Counted from the first letter of the stretch, positions 20,816-31,939 are shown. The stretch is 64,000 nt of DNA from Limnephilus marmoratus (GCA_917880885.1 OU862927.1:18493450-18557449); one strand, 5' to 3'. Notes: a model not told the origin generated them from the sequence alone. Made by a program: numbers and translations.

Positions 20816-21398
20816 TCTCAAATCATGAATAATAGAATCCCCGTTTTCCTTGATCACGCCAAAACTTCAGAACGTTTACCTATTTAATTTATTTAAATTT
20901 TAATTTATTTAAAAAGAAAGACAAACTGTTTGAAAATATCCTACTACCACCACAGAAAGCCGAAAATGTTGCTTGTGTTGTGATGGAGGACTTAGACAGC
21001 CGAGGAATCGAACACGCGACGACCAGGTGAGACCCAAGTGCTATGTCCACTCAACCACTAACCGGTCACCATTTATTTCAACTTTTTTTAAAAGTTTTCT
21101 AATACTGTGAAGAAAATTCTTTCGGAAAGAAAAATTAAAGAAAATTGAGTAATTTCAGAAAACTTAACGGGTATTTTAACTCCGCACGTTTGACAGTTCG
21201 CGCGTTTGACATTTCGCGCATTGTTGGAGGGGGATTGACGGGACGGTGGATTGGGACTATTGGGAGATGAGTAAAGGAATGCGGGGAAGGTGGAAGGGGA
21301 ACGCGGGAGGGGAAAGAGCCACTGGAGGGGAACGAGGACGCACGGGAAAGGAGGGAGAAACAATTTATTTCATTCAACGCATGCCGGGAACCAGCTAG
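20816..21398 (+). mobile_element. Helitron family 2, copy containing a SINE
   Basis: Starts with AATAGAATCCCCGTTTTCC and AACTTCAGAACG, matching the copy at 50.14 kb; ends CAACGCATGCCGGGAACCAG then CTAG and T. A tRNA-derived SINE (minus) at 20900-21075 interrupts it. G-rich stretch 21225-21345 carries only spurious reading frames. Confidence 0.8.
20900..21075 (-). mobile_element. Family C1 tRNA-derived SINE, minus copy
   Basis: Reverse complement of the 55.25 kb copy: ACCGGTTAGTGGTTGAGTGG (A box), GGTCGTCGCGTGTTCGATTCC (B box), CTCGGCTGTCTAAGTCCTCC and the TTTCGGC...GTGGTGG body. It has lost the GGGTTATTCGTAACCC hairpin but ends in an A/T-rich tail with AGACAAACTGTTTG. Confidence 0.85.
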
Positions 21399-21944
21399 TA
21401 TATTATAATTTAAATCATAAATGAATAAAGTAGCACACATCCGTACTAGATATTGGTATACCCCTTGATACAAACATAATTATTCAGTTTGTACAAATAT
21501 TTTGGCCTCATATCCAAAATTAAGTTTAGTGTGAAAAGGCCGCCCATTTCTCTTAATTGCAAGGCTTAAAAAAATGCTGAAAAATAATAAAATTATTTTT
21601 AAAATTATAAACCTAAAAATTTGATGAATAGCCTAAAAATGTGTAGCTACTGGAAATACTGACCGGTTTCAATCTGGAATATTTTTAATGTTTTTATTAT
21701 TTACTTTTTTTTGATAATGTAACAGAAAAATGGTCTAAAAATTCAACATCCATTTCAACATTTATTTTATTTCTCACTTGTTTCCAAAATATTTTAACAT
21801 GACTTTGATTCAAATGGAACGAGACAAAGAATATATTATGTTATCTAGTGGAGTGCTTTTTGCCAGAATATGGCAATATTTAAAATACTTCGGATAGATT
21901 TGCTGCCAGTTTTGGCAAAATTTCCCTTATGTGTAAGTAATTAA

Positions 21945-22130
21945 GTAGAATTTTCGTTATTTGTTTTTGGGGTGTTATGCCGTGTTGCGTTACATCCTTC
22001 TTTAGCCAACCTTTCGGATCTGCCGGATCTGCCCTGATGATGGACACTGCAACTATGTCCGAAACGTTGGCTAAAGAAGGAGGTAGCGCAACACGGCATA
22101 ACACCCCAAAAACAATAACGAAAATGCTTT
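21945..22130. repeat. Long palindrome from Penelope-like termini
   Basis: Left arm CGTTATTTGTTTTTGGGGTG...CTTCTTTAGCCAACCTTTCGG and right arm CCGAAACGTTGGCTAAAGAAG...CACCCCAAAAACAATAACG are near-perfect inverted copies of about 65 bp, with a 40-bp centre that holds a hammerhead-like motif. Penelope-like elements are known for inverted or tandem terminal repeats carrying hammerhead motifs; no coding part is adjacent, so origin is inferred. Confidence 0.6.
22029..22073 (+). ncRNA. Hammerhead-like motif in palindrome centre
   Basis: CTGATGA (22034-22040) is a perfect core, followed by one extra T, helix II GGACA/TGTCC with a 9-nt loop, and GAAAC. Helix III would be only AC/GT with no loop and the cleavage triplet GTT, with a 3-bp helix I (GCC/GGC). 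A form that short would need pairing between two molecules. Confidence 0.5.
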
Positions 22131-22366
22131 TGGCCGTGAAAATCTTAAAACTTATCGAATTAAGTAGAAGTTTAGGATTTTTTTTATAAATTCTACGAAT
22201 ATGTAATAATCGACAAAAGATAGGTTGATTCATTGGCTATAATCAGTTTGTACGTCTCCATACCAAAATTTAGAGGTTAGTTTTTTAATGTGGGTGGATA
22301 AAAACCACCAAAAAATCTCGAGCATTCAGAGAAAAAGTAATGAATTTCGCTGTCGCACCATTTTTT

Positions 22367-22737
22367 TTTACATATATACCGCACAAGAGTCCCGACTGCT
22401 CTCATCTGAAGCCAGTGGGACTATGGCATCCCCAATTGGGGTATGTTGTGAGGCTGAAGGAAGTGGGGAGGGGAAGGAGATAGGGAAAGAAAGGTGGGGA
22501 AGTACCTGGTTATTCAGATCTGGTCACTAAACACGGCAGAAGCCATTTCAAGCAACGTTTCAATTCTGAATGGTGGTCTTACACCAGAGCAATACTGAGA
22601 GTATCTTCCACTCTGGAACGTGCCGCAAATATAGTATATATTATTTTAAATGGATAAATTATGAAATAACACAAATTAATCAAGCCACGCCGGGATTCGA
22701 GTCAAGAGCCTTACCAGTGGACTAGGCCGGCCGTCAA
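22367..22737 (-). mobile_element. Family A SINE, minus copy with decayed tRNA head
   Basis: Tail-proximal GCACAAGAGTCCCGACTGC near 22381, body through ATTCTGAATGGTGGTCTTAC, and head CCACGCCGGGATTCGAGTC...CCTTACCAGTGGACTAGGCC at 22683-22733, which is the antisense of a tRNA with a short deletion next to the B box. Confidence 0.85.
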
Positions 22738-23337
22738 AAATGGTTATATTGTAATATATATGACACGTTTTAACAGTTCTGCAAATCTCCATAACTCATG
22801 AACAAAATTTAGATGGAGTTTGAAATAGTTTCATGGATCTAGAAATTCAACATCGAAAAAGCATTGCAAATTTCGTGACTTCAGAATTGAGTGAGTTTTT
22901 GGGGCTTTAGATTTCACGAAAACGGATTTTCTGTTTATTCAAATTAATAAATCTGCGTAGTATGTTTCCAAAATTTGCCTTGTTTGCAGATCAGTTTCTT
23001 CTCTCCGCAGGGGTTTGTGAAGGGGTTATCTCCCTCCCCCAAAATTCCCTTTTAATACCAGAGATAACATCATCCCCTGTGATTTTTTCAGCCGTCCTGT
23101 ATCACCACTCCCCACTTCTAAGAATCCCTACCATCGTTGGATTGATATCTCTAAAGGGGTAGTCAGTTAACTTGGTTGAATTTAGATTGGGTCAATGATT
23201 ATTTATTTTAAAGAGGTAGATATTTAATGAAATAAGCCGACGAGCACATGATGGAAAAAATACATTTTCCTACAAGTTTTTTTCTTTTTGTTTCTGAGCA
23301 TAATTTAAAGATTTTTATTTAAATTATTATTTTTAAT

Positions 23338-23985
23338 TTTTGAAAGTATAAGAATTTTTGAAAGTATAAGAATTTTTGAAAGTATATGAGTTTTTGAAAG
23401 TATAAGAATATTTGAAAGTATAAGAATATTTGAAAGTATAAGAATATTTGAAAGTATAAGAATTTTTGAATGTATAAGAATTTTTGAAAGTATAAGAATT
23501 TTTGAAAGTATAAGAATTTTTGAAAGTATATGAAAAATATTTGAAAGTATAAGAATATTTGAAAGTATAAGAATATTTGAAAGTATAAGAATATTTGAAG
23601 GTATAAGAATATTTGGAAGTATAAGAATATTTGAAAGTATAAGAATTTTTGAAAGTATAAGAATATTTGAAAGTATAAAAATTTTTGATAGTAGAAGAAT
23701 TTTTGATAATAAAAATTCTTATACTATCAAAAATAAGAATTTTTACTATTTATTATTTATTTTTGATAGTATAAGAATTTTTGATAGTATAAGAATTTTT
23801 GAAAGTATAAGAATTTTTGATAGTATAAGAATTTTTGATAATAAAAATTCTTATACTATCAAAAATAAGAATTTTTACTATTTATTATTTATTTTTGATA
23901 GTATAAGAATTTTTGATAGTATAAGAATTTTTGATAGTATAAGAATTTTTGATAGTATAAGAATTTTTGAAAGTATAAGAATTTT
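23338..23985. repeat. 17-bp satellite array with higher-order 136-bp repeat
   Basis: Tandem units of the type GAAAGTATAAGAATTTT, variants GAAAGTATAAGAATATT and GATAGTATAAGAATTTT, about 38 units. A segment containing an inverted run (AAATTCTTATACTATCAAAA) appears twice at 136-bp spacing (23702 and 23838), i.e. 8 units, showing amplification of an array block. It abuts the head of a family B repeat at 23988. Confidence 0.9.
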
Positions 23986-23987
23986 CA

Positions 23988-24435
23988 TTTTGAGAGGCGG
24001 GTATATGGTACTGCCGCCCAGGGAACTATTTATTGGATAACCAACACCCCTGCCATAGGTCACCCCAAGTGGTTCACTACGTTTGGTGACTTATCAGGGG
24101 TGCCCGGGTTCATGGGGGGAGGTTTTTTGAGGTCTTGTCTGCCACCTGCTGCGTGGCGGGTGAGATCGAGAGTGACTGGTTGAGGAGATCTTTTGACCTC
24201 TCCAGCCAGATTCCCTGAACCCATCGCCTTATACCGCAGTTGAAGAGGTGGATTCATACGTCCGTTATTCCTGGAGACATTGACCCTAAGATTCCTACAC
24301 ACCCCTCGTAACTCTTTCCTTCCCAGAAATTCTCCTTCTTCCTTTCCTTAAAAAGACCCTCCACCCAGCATCCCCTAAGATGACATAGGCCCTGAAGGAA
24401 ATTATTGGCCTCCTGTGTGGAGCTAATGTAAAAAA
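23988..24435 (+). repeat. Family B repeat, full plus copy
   Basis: Starts GAGAGGCGGGTATATGGTAC, then TATTGGATAACCAACACC, GCCATAGGTCACCCCAAGTG, a GAGACTGG-type middle specific to the longer subfamily (24165-24270), CTTAAAAAGACCCTCCACCC and the end CTCCTGTGTGGAGCTAATG then A7. Confidence 0.8.
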
Positions 24436-24554
24436 AATTATAAAAATGTGAAAAAGTTCTGAAAATGTGAATAATTTCAGAAAATTTAATAATTTATTGA
24501 TCACTACAGAATTTACTGAAATTTGGAGAATTTAATCAAAATATTAGAAGGTTT

Positions 24555-24960
24555 TTTTTACATTAATACCACACAAGAGTCCCAACTGCTCCCGTCTGGA
24601 GCCAGTGGGACTATGGCATCCCCAATTGGGGTATGTTGTGAGGCTGAAGGCAGTAGGGAGGGGAAGGAGATAGGGAAGAGGAAGGTGGGGAAGTACCTGG
24701 TTATTCAGATCTGGTCACCAAACACGGCAGAAGCCATTTCAAGCAACGTTTCAATTCTGAATGGTGGTCTTGCACCAGGGCGATACTGAGAGTATCTTCC
24801 ACTCTGGAACGTGCCGCAAATATACTATATATTATCTTAAATTAGTAAATTGTGAAATACACAGATTAATCAAATAAAATTTATTTGCCACGCCGGGATT
24901 CGATCCCGCGATCTTCGGAATGCGAGTCAAGCGCCTTACCGCTGCACTACGCCGGCCGTC
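24555..24960 (-). mobile_element. Family A tRNA-derived SINE, most complete copy
   Basis: About 400 bp. In sense (minus) order: head GGCCGGCGTAGTGCAGCGG (A box), CGCTTGACTCGCATTCCGAA, GCGGGATCGAATCCCGGCG (B box GGATCGAATCC) at 24890-24960; then the A/T-rich link, the body and the TGTGGTATTAATGTAAAAAAA tail. The central loop CTCGCAT would correspond to anticodon CGC (Ala) with U33 kept, but the stems are degraded. Confidence 0.85.
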
Positions 24961-24963
24961 AGA

Positions 24964-25140
24964 AGTTACCGAAATTTTGAGAATTTATTGAGAATTTGAG
25001 AATTAAAAGAATAATTGAAAATTAATTCGAAATTTGAGAATTTACTGAAAATTTGAGAATTTCCAATAAATTTGAGAATTTACTGAAAATTTGAGAATTT
25101 CCTTTAAATTTGAGAATATACTGAAAATTCTAAAATTACA
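24964..25140. repeat. AT-rich tandem repeat of GAATTTACTGAAAATTTGA units
   Basis: Units of about 24 bp with TTTGAGAATTTACTGAAAA recur with variation. Related sequence at 24470-24540 flanks the SINE on the other side, so the family A copy was inserted into this array. Confidence 0.6.
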
Positions 25141-26290
25141 AGTAATTTAGATCCTCCTTGAAAACAACACATTTTTTTAAATTGTGTATTCCAAGAAGAG
25201 GGCTTTACATCATAATGCCGTCTACCTAAGATTATCAATTTATAGGGAAACCTGCATTAAATTCGCGTTTTAACAACTCTGTAGTAATTATACCTCCAAG
25301 GGCCAAAAATAACAGAAGAAAAACTAAGCATAAATCGTCCGTTAACCGATAATTTACCTTCCTAAATGTCTGGAATCATAATCAACCAACTGGTTAAAAG
25401 GGAACAAACCATTGATACATCAAAGTCCCTTCCAATCAAGCACATAAGCTACTTTTACCAAAATAGTTTAATTTACTGGTACAATTTTACAAGTGTCTTG
25501 CATAGTGGATACCAGTCACAAGAGAAATCGATGCTTCCTTTCGTGGGGTGAATTGTTATACAAACGCTAGGTCGCTCCATACCACATCAAAACAATCGAC
25601 TAGTCGCCGGCACTTTATGAAAAAGCTCAAACAACACCATTGTCTCGCACAAAACCTCCTTAACATTGTTTGCCCTTTTTGCTTGGTGGTGCAAAATTAA
25701 GATTTATATTGTGTAACGGTGGACCGTTTATGTGACCCACTTTATATATCGCCCTTTGAGGCACTTTCCGAGCGGCCGAGCAAAAGCGTCGAGTTCTTTG
25801 AACTCTCCAAAAGCGCCGGTTTATTTATAAGTGGCCATTTGACGCAGAAGCGAATGCGTGATGTCTTTTTACTCTAAATTAAGAATTACGCAACGCCATG
25901 TGCGGCTGCTGTGCGGGAGTTCAACCCGCAAGGGTATCATGCTAGGGTGAATGGAAAATTATTTTAGTTCGGGTATTTTTTCATTGGGTGGAAATTTTCA
26001 CATTTTAGTACTTATGAACGTTCGTTGTTTTCTTTATTTTTTACGTAATAGTGTAGCTACAGAGATTTCACCAATTTAAATAAGACATTTTAACTCCAAC
26101 GGCAGTTTTGATGTAAAAATGCTTGTTCAAGAAGAAGCGAGGAAAATTGAGGTAACTTCTAGAGTATGGACACCCCCACAATACTCTTGTAGCGGTTTAA
26201 ACCTAAGTTTAAAGCCTGTTATAAGTTGAATAACTTTTGAGGAATGTACCCATCAAAGATAATATACGATAATACTACCTAATAAATATA
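25141..26290. other. No gene recognised; GC-richer single-copy-looking block
   Basis: 25560-25960 is richer in GC than its surroundings and not seen elsewhere in the window (GAGCGGCCGAGCAAAAGCGTC, CGGCTGCTGTGCGGGAGTTC). Open frames are short and without known domains. It could be host regulatory or unrecognised transposon sequence. Confidence 0.35.
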
Positions 26291-26299
26291 AACGAAACA

Positions 26300-27250
26300 T
26301 TTAAAAGAACAATTAGTAATAGAAAAAAGTTTACGGTCGCAACTGGGAATTGAACTCAGGATCTCTTGTTTAACTGGAACACAGTGCCCTTAAGAGCGTT
26401 TAACCAGCCAGCGGACGAAAATCCACATTTCGTCGAAAGCGAAAGTTGTTCTTCCGATCGTGCAGGGCGGTTACAATGAGAAAGATTAATTATTCTCCGT
26501 ACCAGCTTTTTTAAATTATAACTCAATATCGAATTTATTTCAATCCAAATTAGCTTTAATTTATACCTTCATCAAAAAATGCTGAAAGGCGTGATGATAA
26601 AACTATTAAAATAGTGTACTTTTTGTAGTTATTTTTTGATTATAAGTATTTATCATTTTTTAATAATGTCTAAATTTAATAAGAATGTTAAAAAAATCTG
26701 AAATATATTAGTTTGTAAGTGCGCAAATAAATACACAAATGGACCAATTTTCGTCAAGAAACACATGTACGTACATATTTTTTTATGATTTTATTGAAAC
26801 TAAAATTAAAATTCTAATACATAGCTCTGCTAGATAATGTATTGATTTATTTTACTGCATGATTACATTATTTGAAATGGGTGTGGTATAATACAAAAAC
26901 TTTTTTGAAAATTTAACAAATCTGCCAACGACCTATGGAATAACCTTATTATACTAAAAATTAAAAAAAAATTTAAAAATGTATTACATAACTTCACTAG
27001 ATAAAAGAACAATCTTTCGAAATCCATTTATAATTTTTTGTGGAAAAGAGTCAATACGTCTAAAAACTTTTTTGAAAATGACGTATTTCCGGCTTTCTCT
27101 GGTAATGCCCTCTTAACAAACTCGGCAATTGGGAACTATTCATTTTACGTTTTAAATTAATTGGGGATAATATTTTTTAAATCTGAATTTAAATATGAAT
27201 TTTAAAGAATGCCTGAAGTCAACAAATTAAGTTAATTTGCTTTATTATTT
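26300..27250. mobile_element. T2 tRNA-bearing element split by a TTAA MITE
   Basis: TTACGGTCGCAACTGGGAATTG (in two parts, 26331-26352) is the antisense acceptor and T-arm of the T2 tRNA-like unit, continuing AGGATCTCTTGTTTAACTGG; after the MITE the D-arm part ACAAACTCGGCAATTGGGA resumes. The outer T2 inverted ends are degraded here. Confidence 0.65.
26394..27112. mobile_element. Family D MITE inside a tRNA-like sequence, TTAA duplication
   Basis: Exact TTAA on both sides (26390-26393, 27113-27116). Ends GAGCGTTTAACCAGCC and, reversed, GAGGGCATTACCAGAG. Body is collinear with the 17.1 kb copy. Removing it restores the D-arm/anticodon junction of the T2 tRNA-like unit. Confidence 0.9.
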
Positions 27251-27750
27251 TTTTTTTACATTCAATTTTAAAAAAAATCTTTTGATAATAATTATCATAA
27301 TAATATTTATATTTGGATGACCTATTTTCAACATCTCCACAAGAAGAGTCGTTCATTTATTTATCTACCTATCATGTATTCATGTACCTATTTTATTTAA
27401 ACGAAATAGCAGCCAACAATAAGAATGGTTTATTTATACATATGTTTATTATTATATAAATATTATCTACTTAATTGAGAAACTTAAAAAATTCGTTGTT
27501 ATACAATATATTAACACTGTACCTAACTAAGCTATATATTAAACAATAACAATAAATTCTTGCATTTGTATAATTATATATTCATAATTCGACTACCATA
27601 ATACAGGCATGTACCTAGCGTGGTAGTCGAATCACTCGTAAAAACTGTATAAAAAGTTGTATGATGAATAAAGAAAAAAAATTATGACATCGACAAATAT
27701 GACGAATAGGTAATTAGGTAAAATGAATAGGTTCCAATAGCCGAGTGTGT
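27250..27750. other. AT-rich, nothing recognised
   Basis: Long A/T runs; a GTCGAATCAC / GACTACCATAATAC local inverted pair around 27588-27630. No domain or repeat match found in the window. Confidence 0.4.
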
Positions 27751-27754
27751 TAAG

Positions 27755-28145
27755 ATGTTATCTTTGGGGATGCTGTGTGGAGGTTCTTTTTGGGGAAAGG
27801 AAAAATAGGGAGTTCTGGGAAGGAAAAAGGTATGAGGAGTGGGTATGAACTGGGGGAAGTGTGTTGTGTGAATAAGACGGACGTATGAATCCATCCCTCC
27901 CACTGCGGTAGGTACAAAGCGATGGATCGAGAGAGTCCGGCTGGAGAGATAAAACGATCTCCCTCAACAAGTCTCTACCAGTCTGGCCGGCCTCGCAATA
28001 GGTGGGCAAACGTACGTGCCGCCAGGACCTAGACAAACCTCATCCCATGAATCCGGGCACCTCTGCTATGTCACCAAACATAGCGAAATCCTTAGGGTGA
28101 CCTATGGCAGGAGTGTTGGTTATATATCCATACCCGCCTCCCAAA
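27755..28145 (-). repeat. Family B repeat, minus copy
   Basis: Runs from TCTTTGGGGATGCTGTGTGG at 27763 to ATATCCATACCCGCCTCCC at 28141. The extreme A-rich 3' end is missing. It contains the longer subfamily's middle (CATCCCTCCCACTGCGG...GTCTGGCCGGCC). Confidence 0.75.
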
Positions 28146-28239
28146 TTAGGTATGCAAAGCAAATGAAAAAAAATAAATGGTCCGAAAAAAAAAAAACGAG
28201 TGTGCTTTAGACCACACGACTGAAGTAACTTATAAAATA

Positions 28240-28365
28240 ACATGTGACATTGGGGTGAATAATGACATTGGGGTGACATATGACCATGGGGTGACTGACC
28301 TATGACCCTGGGGTGACCTACGACCTTGGGGTGACCTATGACCTTGGGGTAATCTATGGCATGGT
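28240..28365. repeat. Minisatellite of family B unit GACCTATGACCTTGGGGT
   Basis: Six or more degenerate units of about 19-20 bp containing GACATTGGGGTGA or GACCTTGGGGTGACCTA. The unit equals the reverse complement of the TAGGTCACCCCAAG segment of family B. The same unit is amplified at 42.97 kb. Confidence 0.8.
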
Positions 28366-28494
28366 TATTCAATAAATGATTCCTTGTGCTCGCACCTCTC
28401 TCTCTTGCCCCTACAGTAACATACGAAACGTAACTCTCTTTATATCTTCACTACCTTATATCTCCCTCTCAACTTCAAGCATGAGTCCCTTCCA

Positions 28495-28815
28495 TTTGGG
28501 AGGCGGAAATGGGTACCGCCGCCGCCCCGGGAACCTTTATTGGATAACCACCACCTCTGCCATAGGTCACCCCAAGTGGTTCGCTACGTTTGGTGATTTA
28601 GCAGGGGTGAGGTTTGTCTAGGTCTAGGAGGCGGAAGACCATGACACACTAACCTCAGATTCCTACCTACCCCTTAAACCCTTTTCCTTCACAGAACTCT
28701 CCTCTCCTTCCTTTCCTAAAAAAAAAAACCCCCACACAGCATCCCCAAAGATGGCATAGGCCCTGATGGAAATTATTTTCCTCAGGGCCTCATGTGTGGA
28801 GCTCATCTAAAAAAA
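28495..28815 (+). repeat. Family B repeat, plus copy
   Basis: From GGGAGGCGGAAATGGGTACC to CTCATGTGTGGAGCTCATC then A-rich, the short subfamily form. Downstream 28820-28890 is a small run of ACCGTTCGCATCGAT repeats, also seen (as GCGAACGGTAATCGATG) upstream of the 42.97 kb array. Confidence 0.8.
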
Positions 28816-29103
28816 AGACCCGACCGTTCGCCTCGCCCGATCACCGTTCGCATCGATCACCGTTCGCATCGATTACCGTTCGCATCTCACTTTTCGTAAC
28901 GCTTTCACCAGCTCACCCTCCAAGTCGAGCGTGCGTAAAGAAGTTTTACTTCAAAAATTGGACCTCCGACATAATTTGATGAGTTTTGAAAAAACATTCC
29001 TCAATTGTGTTTATTACAGTCAATTTACCTATTATTAATCCGCCATCCCAATACTAGTAAATGTTTAATAATGCAGAGAGCTACGAGTGAGATGATAATT
29101 TGG

Positions 29104-29534
29104 GACTCCAGATACTAATATCTACAGCCTGTATGTCGGACGAATATCTACAGCTCCTATGTTGAACTAATATCTACGAACTTCAGAGTGTTGATTAATA
29201 TCTACAGAGCGTAGGTTGAACTAATATCTACAGAGCGTGGGTTGGACTAATCAGCTAAATGTGTCCAATAGTCCGATATTAGGGATTTTTACATACATAC
29301 TTAAATAAATTAATTTTTTTAAACTGCATACGCAATATTACGTTATTCCAATATGCTATACATAATTGCAAATCCAACCTCTGCCAGTGCTGTAGATATT
29401 CGTCAACACTTTGGTTCTTGTAGATATTAGTCAACAGTTTGAGCTGTAGATATTCGTCAACACTTTGGTTCCCAAAGATATTAGTTCGATTTTTTCAGTT
29501 TTTGGAATTCCTGTAGATATTAGTAGACGACTCC
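29104..29534. mobile_element. Family I hAT-like MITE with 5+5 opposed AATATCTACAG motifs
   Basis: 431 bp. An 8-bp duplication TAATTTGG lies on both sides (29096-29103, 29535-29542), the hAT-type length. The left half has five AATATCTACAG-type motifs on the plus strand, spaced about 30 bp; the right half has five in reverse (CTGTAGATATT); the centre (about 170 bp) has none. Imperfect inverted ends about 25 bp. Confidence 0.85.
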
Positions 29535-29869
29535 TAATTTGGCTTTCAAAATTTATTGCGTGACATAGACCGGATTGGTTTGGGTTACAATACTCCATGA
29601 TAATAAAATATTAAATGAAAAGATTTTGCAAGATATTATTTAAAAATAGTTTAAATTCTTTTCCGCGTATCCATACACATGCTTTATACATATTTTGGGT
29701 ATGCGGTACGGAAGAAAAATTCCAACAAAATATGGGACAAAGCGCCCCCTTTCCTGTAAACCACATACCAGTGATATTTGGAATATTCGCTAGTTTTTTC
29801 ACATCCGTAATGCCTTACCGAGTTTGTCCCGTAAAGAACTACTACCTGCCTAGTAAATATTCGGTCTCG

Positions 29870-29968
29870 AGTTTCAACACAGTTTTTAGAAATCAAAAGG
29901 GGGAGCGGGGAGGGGGAGGAGTGGGAACCCCCCTAATACCATGCGAACGAAGCGCGGGAAAAAGCTAG
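29870..29968 (+). mobile_element. Helitron-like 3' end
   Basis: GAACGAAGCGCGGGAAAAAG then CTAG followed by T has the form of a Helitron terminus after a G-rich stretch. The rest of the element is not identified. Confidence 0.4.
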
Positions 29969-29969
29969 T

Positions 29970-30985
29970 AATATTTTATTAATAGTATATTAAAATAAAA
30001 GTAGATTATTCTGTATTTCGTACGAATTAAATGTGACGTTCGACCATGAGGTCATCAAAAATTTAACAATCTGACGATGTATAAAATCCATGAAATCAAA
30101 AATAATTTTTAAAAATATTTAATTCACGTTTCGTAAAAATCTATTTAATTTGAACTCCTCTTTACTTAACATTATAATTTATTAATATTTTAAATTTTTT
30201 CAGTGCTTGTGTTTCTCCAGTGATATTAAAATTAGCAAACAACCAACCCCCTTAAAAAATAATTAAAAGTGTTTTACAAATATTTTTTTAACCCTTCCAT
30301 CGCTCAAGTATAAAGTAAACCGACTGCGATGAGTTCTGACAAATACCTCGAATTATAAATAATGAAAACTAGAGAGTGCTTCACAAGGATTTATCATCCA
30401 GAGAGGGGTAGACTATTATCAAGGAAATCAGCACGGCTTGACACTGAATTATAAGGTAAAATTATAATTATTAGTTTGTTTTTTTTTTTAATAGTTTTTA
30501 TGGTAAGTTAATTCATTAGACCCCGAGAGGTTAAATAAGTAATATTCACCATACACTTAGGTACATTGTTTATGTAATATAATACCGATATAATTAACTT
30601 TTCCTAGTAGATAAACGCAAGTAGACGTTTTATTAAAGTTATAATTAGATTCATTTTTTATTAATTTGTATGTAATATATCTCCCTGTGGCTAGTGAACA
30701 ACGCAGCACATTCGCGACGCGATTACCTCAAATTGGCTACCTCTAGCGAACACGGACCTTTTTTCCCCAGCGACGGGTACCAAACTTAAAGGGAATTCAT
30801 TCTGTTTCCGATTGTCGTCGATCCAACCGTTTGCGAATAGCTCCGTGTTCGCTCCCCACTTTATGAAAAATAATCTTGTACAAATGTAAATTACAGTGTA
30901 ATAATGTGTGTATTTGTTTAATAATCCTGCAAGTACTAAGCTCGCTTATTTGATGTACATACGCAATACACATTCCATGCCAATA
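29970..30985. other. No gene recognised
   Basis: AT-rich. 30735-30850 has an inverted pair TAGCGAACACGGA / TCCGTGTTCGC around a 100-bp GC-richer block, possibly a small MITE. No domains. Confidence 0.4.
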
Positions 30986-30989
30986 TTAG

Positions 30990-31650
30990 ATACTATGGAA
31001 GTATCAATCTTACCAAATCAACGCTTTCATATGTATCACAGGAGTTAAATGATAAGAAGGTCTTAACAGATCTACTTTACATTTGATAGTCAAACTCAAT
31101 TAACGCGACACAAAATAAATCACAGAAAGTTGCGAGGCTAAATCAGGCGTCTACTAATATCTACAGGAATTCCAAAAACTGAAAAAATCTAATTAATATC
31201 TATGAGAAGGAAAGTGTTGACGAATATCTACAGCTCAAACTGTTGACGAATATCTATGAAAACCAAAGTGTTGACGAATATCTACAGCACTGGCAGAGGT
31301 TGGATTTGCAATTATGTATAGCATATTGGAAAAACGTAATATTGCGTATGCAGTTTAAAAAACTTAATTTATGTAAGTATGTGTGTAAAAATCCCTAATA
31401 TCGGACTATTGGACACATTTAGCTGATTAATCCAACCTACGCTCTGTAGATATTAGTCAACACTCTGAAGTTCGTAGATATTAGTTCAACATATAAGCTG
31501 TAGATATTCGTCCGACATACAGGCTGTAGATATTGGTATCTGGAGTCGTACACACCAGGACACTTTGGACGAAAATGATTTTGGTGGTAGAAATTGGAAC
31601 TAAAGTATTGCTTGTCCGGTGTTACCAGCATTCAAAATTGCCAGTACGTA
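30990..31650 (-). repeat. Family H repeat interrupted by a family I MITE
   Basis: Minus-strand match to 12.72-13.05 kb in two pieces, 30990-31141 and 31547-31650, broken between GCTAAATC and GTACACACCAGG where the 12.8 kb copy has eight bases. Confidence 0.65.
31142..31546. mobile_element. Family I MITE, second copy in opposite orientation
   Basis: Reverse-complement relative of 29104-29534 with the same core (TCGGACTATTGGACACATTT, CAATTATGTATAGCATATTGG in two parts) and nine AATATCTACAG motifs in the 5+4 opposed arrangement. Inserted in family H; target duplication not recoverable. Confidence 0.85.
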
Positions 31651-31659
31651 AAATATCAT

Positions 31660-31938
31660 CATCACACTTGGCTCTACAACCCCTGGTGGGTCTTGGCCTC
31701 CTCAAGAGTCTTCCTCCACTCATTACGGTTTTGTGCCAGCTCTCTCCAGTTAACAATCTCCAAGGTGGATATATCTTTGAGGACGTTGTCGCTACATCTT
31801 AAACTTGGACTTCTCAGGCTCCTTCGCCCTGTCGGTCTTGAGTTCAGCAGGGGCTTTGGTGCTTGATGCTTGGTCATTCTCTCTATATGACCCAGCCACC
31901 GAAGTCTTCCCAATTTTATAAATTTTGTGACTTTTAGA
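31660..31938 (-). pseudogene. RTE-like LINE C-terminal fragment
   Basis: Minus strand encodes FIKLGRLRWLGHIERMTKHQ, SLRSPSLRCSDNVLKDIS, WRELAQNRNEWRKTLEEAK and HQGL-stop, the same ending as at 2.2-2.4 kb, with a GATGATGATAT tail. Truncated at about 31938. Confidence 0.85.
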
Positions 31939-31939
31939 T

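Noticed and set aside
21088..21473. Overlapping Pro/Ser-rich reading frames
   Set aside because: They come from the G-rich part of a Helitron that recurs at 50.5 kb without an open frame.
29104..29534. Short direct repeats with spacers, CRISPR-like
   Set aside because: Motifs change orientation at the centre, spacing is irregular, and the element has a hAT-type target duplication.
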